Source of the DNA: JAVBMC01 sp031552845
GTDB lineage: Bacteria > Verrucomicrobiota > Kiritimatiellia > RFP12 > DVOR01
Assembly: GCA_031552845.1 (NCBI GenBank)
Contig: JAVBMC010000028.1
Coordinates: 129,381 to 193,380, forward strand
Direction: 5' to 3'
Length of the DNA stretch: 64,000 nucleotides
Position numbers and translations under genes: made by a program. Numbering within the stretch: position 1 is the stretch's first letter; each line of letters opens with the position of its first letter. Positions 16,107-24,700 of the stretch are shown here, piece by piece. Under the pieces are notes generated by a model. That model did not search any database and was not told the origin of the DNA. It worked only from the letters and a program-made list of their open reading frames with translations.

Positions 16107-17092
16107 TTGGGGGCGGTCGTTTGTCCGAACCAGAGCAAGTTGCGAACTTTGACGCAGAATGGTCCCATGCAAGCTGGAATACAGGCGACCATTGTATGAT
16201 AGAGGATACCTTGAATGGCGCGATAACGTCGTGCGAATGCAGTCTTGCGTAGATATTCAGGTGTGATAGGAAATATATATTGAGCGAAACGATCTTGGTT
16301 CTCGCGAATGTAGGCTGGGTAGGATGAATCAATTGGACATCCAAAGAAACGATCGCTATGGCCGAAAAGGCTGCCGCCATTTTGAATGATTTGTTCGATC
16401 TGTTTTGGATCTTTATACTTCGCCATGTTGTACTCTTGATGAGCTAGTGCTTCAAGCTTCTTGATGATCGCCACCACCCCGCCAAGGTAAGAGAAATGCC
16501 AGCCACCATTTTTGACATGTCGTGTGTTCTCGCAGAATCGCACCTTGGTTGGTGTGACGCCTTGATTGTTCTCGGGGCGGACATAGATGCTGTAAACAGA
16601 CTTGACGATGCTGTCATCTTGACTGAATGAGTCGTACGAAAGCATCTTGGTGCCGAGATACCACTTGGGAGAAAACGAGTTCTGGCAGTTGATGTAGTAA
16701 TTGTATAGATTTTGGACGAGGAGCTTGATACCTGGGGTGTCGGCGTTTGCACGGATCGCTTCCGGGGCAGGGATTTCGTCGAGATCGGAGATGAGGATGG
16801 TATCTTGCGGCGCTGCCTCGGTCAGTCCGCGCAGGATGCAGTTGCGTTGGTGATTTTCATAACTCCACGCAGTGATTTTTTCAGGATAGTCGTCTATGAT
16901 GATATGAATGATTTTATCGGCAAATGCTGCATAGCGTTCTTTGTTTTCATTATAGTAAAGCGGTTTGGGCTGGCCGGCATGCGTCAGTGTCGCCTCTACA
17001 AGTACAAACTTATCCACAACATCATTCAAGACATTCAGGCGTATTTCAAGTAGGTCTAGTTCATTAAAGAAGGTAAAACAATCGTAGATCAT
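16100..17092 (-). CDS. Glycosyltransferase family 17 protein
   Basis: A 330-residue protein opening MIYDCFTFFNELDLLEIRL, the canonical start of family GT17, named for eukaryotic beta-1,4-mannosyl-glycoprotein N-acetylglucosaminyltransferase. Further family blocks are FVLVEATLTHAGQPKPLYY, a DDYP region, NHQRNCILRGL and the metal-site motif ISDLDEIP. Bacterial members usually belong to surface polysaccharide loci and their acceptors are mostly unknown. No Shine-Dalgarno sequence is seen, but a hairpin (GGCGCG pairing with CGCGCC) lies about 12-30 nt upstream of the start. Base composition is more AT-rich than neighbouring genes, possibly a sign of transfer. Confidence 0.9.
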   Translation of the reverse strand: MIYDCFTFFNELDLLEIRLNVLNDVVDKFVLVEATLTHAGQPKPLYYNENKERYAAFADKIIHIIIDDYPEKITAWSYENHQRNCILRGLTEAAPQDTILISDLDEIPAPEAIRANADTPGIKLLVQNLYNYYINCQNSFSPKWYLGTKMLSYDSFSQDDSIVKSVYSIYVRPENNQGVTPTKVRFCENTRHVKNGGWHFSYLGGVVAIIKKLEALAHQEYNMAKYKDPKQIEQIIQNGGSLFGHSDRFFGCPIDSSYPAYIRENQDRFAQYIFPITPEYLRKTAFARRYRAIQGILYHTMVACIPACMGPFCVKVRNLLWFGQTTAPNQ

Positions 17093-17644
17093 AATTCACA
17101 TGTGGCGCGAAATGTCGCGCCCTTAAGGTGGTTAAAGTTAATCCTTCGTTTATTCAAAACAGGAGCATATGCAACGAAATTCTTCAGGGCAACAGAGCCA
17201 TCAACAGGGTGTCTTCATCAGTCTCACGTTGATCAGGATAAAGATGTACCCCAATGATACCATTTTCCAACTTCAAAAGCAAGCGCGCCAGTGACACAGC
17301 TCATCAGAACATATTAAATGGGGCACTCTCATTTGATCAAGCAGGATACCTCCTCTCCTTGGTTTTCCTCATCATCACCCCATTTCACCCATGTTCACTG
17401 CCTTTGTCATTACCATTACGTTTCTCCCGTTCCTCTGCTGTGTGTTCAGCAGGTAGGGCTGATGCGAATGTTGTGCGGGCAACAGCCTCGAAGAAGTCGA
17501 AGAGGCCGATGAAATCGCGTACAGCAGTTCGGCAGACGGCGTCGCCGACGCCGCCGGGCTAGGCAAGTTCGGTGGTTTTGACAAAGCCGCCTGCCGCATT
17601 TACTGGTCCTAACTCATCGGCCTCGCCGATTTCATTGATTTCCA
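17093..17644 (+). other. Intergenic region with possible gene remnants
   Basis: No convincing gene. It starts with a GGCGCG/CGCGCC hairpin upstream of the GT17 gene. Two short stretches read like protein debris. On the minus strand, 17184-17297 gives 37 codons including LENGIIGVHLYPDQRETDED. On the plus strand, about 17485-17613 gives LEEVEEADEIAYSSSADGV and ends at a stop. Neither has a ribosome binding site, so both are noted as possible decayed genes only. Confidence 0.35.
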
Positions 17645-18224
17645 TCCCTCCGCGCTCTCCGCGTCTCCGCGTGAGCTTTTTTGCCTTTAATGGACGCCTT
17701 TTCCTTTACCGAGCACCACCCGCCGTCCTTTTTGAGAAACCGCCCCATTGCCCCTCCGTTCCGCCCCTGTTGATAACTTTTTTTGCCGCCGAAATCATCG
17801 AAGATGCCCTTATTCAGGAAACACGTCCAGCCAGTGCATCGTACCCATCGAGCCTTGCGATGGGTGTCAGTACCTGTGGCTGGTACCCCTCGCTTGGCTC
17901 GGTACCGATACCCCACGAGGCTCGAGCCTCATGCACCCTTAGGCTCCCGCCTCAGGGTGTACGAGTGGGGAGCCTCGCAGACCCCCTCAGTCAAGGCACG
18001 CACACCCTCTCTCGGGTTGCATCGACACCCATCGGGCCTTGCAGTGGGTGTGATGCACAGCCGTGGAGGGCTTTTTGACCCGTTTTGAAACGCAACCGCG
18101 CACCAAAACCTATCCACAGCCACCCAAAATCTCCCCGCTCACGCGAGGGGTCAAACTCCGGAACTTTGCTGCCGCATCCCTCAAAAAAGAGGGTTGACAA
18201 GATGCGTCAGGAGTGATACAATCC
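17645..18224 (-). repeat. Structured intergenic repeat element, copy 2 (inverted)
   Basis: About 580 bp forming the inverted partner of 9535-10088. All conserved blocks of copy 1 occur in the same order when read on the minus strand. The variable hairpins have different sequences but similar positions, for example caccca pairing with tgggtg (about 18027-18052) and acaccct pairing with agggtg (about 17934-17962). The right edge holds the outward promoter at 18194-18222. The left edge holds the dispersed gacgcggagagcgcggag motif. Short frames within it are not called as genes. Confidence 0.8.
18194..18222 (+). promoter_or_regulatory. Outward-facing consensus promoter at the repeat end (copy 2)
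   Basis: TTGACA, a 17-bp spacer and TACAAT, preceded by CCCTC-AAAAAA-GAGGG, which could act as an A-tract UP element or form a small hairpin. It reads out of the repeat toward the giant gene that starts at 18789. Confidence 0.65.
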
Positions 18225-18636
18225 GTTGGTTTCGACGGTAAGACCGGACAAGTCTCACGCGAAGACGCGGAGTCGCGGAGAGGATCTAACGCGGTTGTCG
18301 GGTAGGGCTATGAAGGTGCCTGTGGCACTTTCCCGAAACCCTGCGCCACGTTTAGCCTTCCCACAACACTCACACACACCATTACCCCACACGGCGCGCT
18401 CGGCGAGCATCGCCCTACCCAACATCGCGCCCGCCCTACCTGCTGACGCACATAGCACGAGTCCCCCGCATTGCGTTGTTTTTCACCCTCTCTCCTCTCC
18501 TCCTGCGCGCCTCCGCGTGAACTTCCCCCCCCCTCCGCTGCGTTAGCCTTCTCACTTATTACCTATTTACCTCTCTCTTCTTTCTTCTTCCTTCTCTCTC
18601 CTTGCCTATTTCTATTAAACCGATGTTTATTTGGCG
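18225..18636 (+). other. Non-coding region with dispersed motifs and a pyrimidine tract
   Basis: It holds a second, reversed copy of the cgcggag-type motif near 18255-18285 and another near 18510. Several GGTAGGGC/GCCCTACC boxes occur (about 18302, 18411 and 18431; a matching one is near 17452). A run of 34 consecutive pyrimidines spans 18570-18603. No reading frame with start signals is seen. Confidence 0.5.
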
Positions 18637-18665
18637 TTGACTTCTCCCTTGATTAGGGCTATATT
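18637..18665 (+). promoter_or_regulatory. Sigma-70 promoter of the giant beta-helix gene
   Basis: TTGACT, a 17-bp spacer and TATATT, about 125 nt upstream of the start codon. It implies a long structured leader. Confidence 0.65.
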
Positions 18666-18669
18666 TTTC

Positions 18670-18750
18670 CGCTCTATCAAATAGAGCGAAATCGCTGCCT
18701 GGGCACATCGTTGTGGCAAAGCCACTGATGGCGTGGGTTGTGCGGGCAGC
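18670..18750 (+). promoter_or_regulatory. Structured 5' leader of the giant beta-helix gene
   Basis: The predicted leader opens with the hairpin CGCTCTAT-CAA-ATAGAGCG (18670-18688). A larger stem follows: GCTGCC (18694-18699) pairs with GGCAGC (18745-18750), and GCACA (18703-18707) pairs with TGTGC (18739-18743). It encloses the perfect hairpin GTGGC-AAA-GCCAC. No known riboswitch consensus was recognised. Confidence 0.5.
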
Positions 18751-18788
18751 CGATTAGTTTCAGAAAAGTTCAACTGGAAGGTGGTGTC

Positions 18789-21700
18789 ATGAGTGTTCTC
18801 AAGCAAGTTTCCCGGCACGGCATTGCATTAGCGGTCGGCCTGTTCTATATATTCAGCGCAACAGCCGCGCTTGCCGCACAGACGTTCTACGTCGATACCG
18901 CCAATGGCGATGGCATCAACGATGGCTCTTCTTGGGAAAGCGCCCTGAAGAACATTCAACAGGCGATTAATGTTTCCGCGCCCGGCGACACCATCATCGT
19001 GGCCGACGGTACCTACCGTGACTCGATCACGACCGACAACAAAGCCATCACCATCCAAAGCGTCAATGGCGCGGAATTCACCATCATCGATGGCGGCGGC
19101 ACCAGCCGTTGCGCCACGCTGGGGAGTGGCTCCGATCAAACCGCCACCGTGCTCAACGGCTTCACCCTCACGCATGGATACGGCCTCAACGGCGGCGGCG
19201 TCAAGTCTGGCACGCTGAACAACTGCATCCTCACCGACAACTCGGCCGAAAGCGGCGGCGGCGCGTACTTCAGCACGCTGAACAACTGCACCCTCATCGA
19301 CAATACTGCCGACAGCGGCGGCGGCGGCGCGTATTCCTGCGCGCTGAACAACTGCACCCTCATCGACAATACAGCAACAGACTTCGGCGGCGGCGGCGCG
19401 TCTTTTTGCACGCTGAACAACTGCACCCTCACCGGCAATACTGCCGACTTCGGCGGCGGCGGCGCGGATTCCTGCACGTTGAACAACTGTATCGTCTGGG
19501 GCAATACTGCCAGGGGTGGGGCGAGTGATGTTTTCGCTTGCACGCTTGCCTACACCTGCTCGAGCGATGGCGGGACGGCGAACGGGTGCATTACTGATGA
19601 GCCACTGTTTGTGGATGCCGCCAATGGCGACTACCGCCTGTTGGCTGATTCGCCCTGTGCCGGCATGGGTGACCCCGCGCTGGTCGAGGCCGATACCCCG
19701 ATGGTGGATAGTTATGGTAAATCCATCTATACCGGCGGACGGGTCAACATGGGCGCCTTCAGCACAGTTGCAGGGCTTTATGTCGATGCCGCCAATGGCA
19801 ATGACAGCAACGACGGTTCAAGCTGGGCACTGGCTAAAAAGAGCATCCAAGCCGCGATTGACGTGTCAATTGCAGGCGACACCATCACCGTCACCAACGG
19901 CACCTATGCGCCGATTACCACCGCCAATAAAACCATCACCATCCAAAGCGTCAACGGTGCGGCATTCACCACCATCAACGGCGGCGGCACCAGCCGTTGC
20001 GCCACGCTGGGGAGTGGCTCCGGTCAAACCGCCACCGTGCTCAATGGCTTCACCCTCACGCATGGAGACGACCTCAACGGCGGCGGCGTCCAGTCTGGCA
20101 CGCTGAACAACTGCACTCTCGCCGGCAATGCTGCCGACGACCTCGCCGGCTTCGGCGGCGGCGCGTACTACAGCACGCTGAACAACTGCACCCTAAGCGG
20201 CAACTCGGCCGCCTACGGCGGCGGCGCGCATTACTGCACGCTGAACAACTGCACCCTCACCGGCAATACGGCAAACATCGCCGGCGGCGGCGCGGATTCC
20301 TGCACGTTGAACAACTGTATCGTCTGGGGCAATACGGCCAGGGGTGGGGCGAGTGATGTTTTCGCTTGCACGCTCTCCTACACCTGCTCCAGCGATGGCG
20401 GGACGGACAACGGGTGCATTACTGATGAGCCACTGTTTGTGGATGCCGCCAATGGCGACTACCGCCTGTTGGCAGATTCGCCCTGTGCCGGCATGGGCAA
20501 CCCCGCGCTGGTCGAGGCCGATACCCCGATGGTGGATAGTTATGGTAAATCCATCTATACCGGCGGGCGCGTGAACATGGGTGCCTTCAGCACAGTTGCA
20601 GAGCTTTATGTCGATGCCGCCAATGGCAATGACAGCAACAATGGTTCAAGCTGGGCACTGGCTAAAAAGAGCATCCAAGCCGCGATTGACGTGTCAATTG
20701 CAGGCGACACCATCACCGTAACCAACGGCACCTATGCGCCGATTACCAACAGCTACAACCTTGCCATCACGATTCAGTCCGTCAACGGCGCGAAGTTCAC
20801 CACCATCGATGGCACCCTCACGCCGGGCTATCCCGCAGTGACCAACCGTTGTGCCACGCTGGGGAGTGGCGGCGGTCAAAACAACACCATCCTCAACGGC
20901 TTCACGCTGACCAACGGAGCCGTGGCGGCCGACGGCGGCGGGGCCTTGGGTGGCACGTTGAATAATTGCACGCTCACCGACAATACGACATTTTTTAAGG
21001 GCGGCGGGGTGGCTCATAGCACCCTAAACAACTGTACCCTGATCGGCAATACGGCAAACCTCGGCGGCGGGGCTTACGGCAGCACGTTGAATAATTGCAC
21101 GCTCACCGGCAATACGGCCTCCAGCGGGGGCGGAGGGGCGGAGGGTAGCATCCTGAATAACTGCATCGTCTGGGGCAATACGGCTCCCGGTGACACTGAC
21201 GTTTACGTCAGCATGCTCTCCTACACCTGCTCCGGCAATGGCGGGACGGCGAACGGGTGCATTCAGGCCGACCCGCTGTTTGTGGATGCCGCCAATGGCG
21301 ATTACCGTCTGCAAATCGGTTCTCCCTGCATCAATGCCGGCACCAATGATCTCGCCATTGGTGAGACCGATCTTGATGGCAATCTGCGCATAAACTATGG
21401 CACGGTTGATATGGGCGCATATGAATACACCGGCACCTATCCCATCTATTATGTTGCGCCTGTCGGCGTCAACACTAACGACGGCCTGAGCTTGGATTCG
21501 CCCAAGGAATCCATCCAGAACGCGATTGACACCGCCAAAGCAGCCAACTTCACCAATGCCCTCATTCTGGCCGAGGGCGGCATCTATGCCCCTATCACCA
21601 ACAGCTACAACCTCCCCATCACCATCTCCAAGCGCGTCAGCACGCAGACCTGCACCATCGACGGCGGCGGCATCGCGCGTTGCGCCCTGCTTGGCTCTGT

Positions 21701-24700
21701 CGCCGGCAGCACCAACACCATCCTCAACGGCTTCACGCTCACCAATGGAGTGGCGGCGGCGGGCGGGGGCGTGTATGGCGGCACGTTGAACCACTGCATC
21801 CTGATCGGCAACAGGGGGACGGCCACCGGCGGCGGTGGCGTAACGCAAAGCATGTTGAACCACTGTATCCTTATTGGCAATAGCGCCAGTAACGGTGCTG
21901 GCGCGTATAGCTGTACGCTCAACAATTGCATCCTCGCCGGCAATCAAGCCACTTCTCTTGGTGGCGGCGCGTATGGCGGCACGCTCAACAACTGCACGCT
22001 CGTCGGCAATAAGGCTGCCAAGGGTGGCGGCGCATCAGGCAGCGGCACACTCAACAACTGCATCGTATGGGGCAATACAGCGGCTTCAAGCAGCGATATT
22101 GATGGCGGCACGCTCGCTTACACCTGCTCCAGCGATGGAACAGGTTACCGTTGTATTCAAACCGACCCGCAGTTCGTGAGTGCCGTGAATGGCGACTTCC
22201 GCATCCGCGTCGGTTCGCCTTGCATTGACACCGGCTGGAACAGCAGGGTTGTCGGCACCACCGATTTTGCCGGCAACGCCCGCATTCAAAATGACACCGT
22301 CGACATGGGCGCCTATGAAGGCGGCGTGCCCGGCGAGGTCTTCACCGTGGAACTTCCCAACCCCGGCGGCACGGTAACGCCCGCCTACCAAGTGGTTGAA
22401 GCGGACGGAGAGGCCACCTTTACGGCAGTTTCAACCAACCGTCCCTTCGCGTACTGGCTGCTCGATGGCGAAAAGTTCTCGACCAACACCACGGTCACCG
22501 TGGAGAATACCGGCACGGACAGAACCCTCATCGCGGTGTTCCAGCCCAACGATCTCTACGTCGATGCCGCGCAAACCGATGACTCCGGCGACGGCCTCAC
22601 CTGGGCCACCGCCAAGAAGAGCATCCAAGCGGCGATCGACATTGCCGGGTTTGATGCCGCCATCACCGTCACCAATGGCATCTACGCGCCCATCATCGCG
22701 ACGAATTGTTTCTTCACCATCCAAAGCGTCAACGGCCCCGACAATACCATCATTCAAGGCAGCCTTAGCAACCGTTGCGCCACGTTGATGACTTGGGATC
22801 AGTTTGAAGCCTTTGACCTTGACGACCCCTCCACTTGGGCGGATGACGTGACGCTCAATGGGTTCACCCTCACCGGCGGCCAGCCGCACGGGACGAACTT
22901 CTTCTTGATGAACGGCGGCGGTGCCCTTGGCGGCGCATTGAGCAACTGCGTGCTCACCGCCAACAATCCCGAGCGCAGCGGCGGCGGCGCGGCCCGCGCA
23001 ATCCTGACGGACTGTACCATTAGCGGCAACATCGCACCCGCCAACGGCGGTGGCGCAGTTCACTCCTTGCTGCGCAATTGCATCATCACCGGCAACGAAG
23101 CATTTGCCGGCGGCGGTGCGCAAGGTTCTGTGCTGGAAAACTGCACTGTCTATGGCAACACCGCCCCCTCCGGTTCCGGTGGTGGTGGCATCTCCTATTG
23201 CAATCTGCGTAGCAGTATCGTGTGGGGTAACACGCCCTACAACCATGCAGATTTATTCAGCAACATGATCTTTGAATACAGCTGCACCACGCCGTTGCCG
23301 GTTGCAGAGGGTCAAACCGAAACTTGGGCAATCGCCAGCACCGCCGACGACCCCTTGTTCGTAAACGCCGCGGGCGGCAACTTCCGCCTGCTGGCCGATT
23401 CACCCTGCGTGGGCACCGGCGACCCCTCGCTTGTGGAGGCCGATACGCCGATGGTGGACGCCTATGGCAAATCCATCTACACCGATGGGCGTGTGAACAT
23501 GGGCGCCTTTAGCATGGCCAACACCTTCTACGTCGATGCCGCGCAGGCTGACGACTCCGGCGACGGCCTCACCTGGGCCACCGCCAAGCAGAGCATCCAA
23601 GCCGCGATTGACTTGACCGCCGATGGCGATACGATCACCGTGGCCGACGGCACCTACACGCCGATTATCACCGACGGCAAGGCGGTGACCATTCAGAGCG
23701 TCAACGGTGCGGATGTCACCATTATCGACGCCGCCGGTGCACGCCGCTGCGCCAAGCTGCTCAATACGGAAGACTATGACGCAATTGATTGGGATAGCAA
23801 CGACATTCCGCAAGCCACCTTCCCGCAGAGCGTTCTCAACGGGTTCACACTTGCCAATGCCAATAGCGATACAGCAGCCGGCGCAGGCGCTCTTGGCGGC
23901 ACGCTCATCAACTGCGTCGTCACGAACAACGTTGGAGCGTACGGCGGCGGCATTGACTTCGCACTCGCCATCGGCTGCCTCATTGCAGGCAATACCGCCG
24001 AATATGGCGGCGGCGCGGAAAACAGCGTTCTTCTCAACTGCACCGTGACCGGCAACACCGCAACAGAAATGGCCGGCGGCGTGAGTGTGAGCGCAGTGAC
24101 CAATTCCATCGTCTGGGGTAACACCTCGCTCTCACTAAGCAACGGAAAAGACGACCTTAACCTGTGCGATATCGCTTACTCCTGCATAAACACGAATAGC
24201 TATCGCACGACCGTCAGCGATTGGAATATCTCCGGCCGTACTCCCGTCGGCAATATCTTCATCGCCCCGCTGTTTGTGGATGCTGACAATGGAGACTTCC
24301 GCCTGCTGGCGTATTCGCCCTGCATCGGTGCCGGTCTCCAGGATGGTGAGCCGATTGATATGGGCGCGTTTGAAGGCGGCTATTCGCCAATCACCTTCGC
24401 TCCGCAGAACAGTCCGCTGGTTTCGACGAATATCGTGTATGCCGCAGGGGTGGCATATGACGAACTGCCGCAGCTGCCGATCACCAATGGCATGCGCCAG
24501 ACCGGCTGGTATGACGCCGCCACCGACGGACTGCTCGTGACAACCAACAGCATCGTTCCCGGCACCAACACCACGCTCTATGCCTACTGGGTGCCGGCAA
24601 CCTCTTACGTGCTGGACTTGACGAACGGCAGCTACAACGGTTCGGCGCGCCACGTGCTCTACGAGACCTACGAGGCTGAGATCAAGGCGAATATCGCCCA

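Noticed and set aside
18694..18750. Cyclic-di-GMP riboswitch in the leader of the beta-helix giant
   Set aside because: A GGCAAAGCCAC string recalls one conserved part, but the other required segments are missing, so only a generic structured leader is reported.
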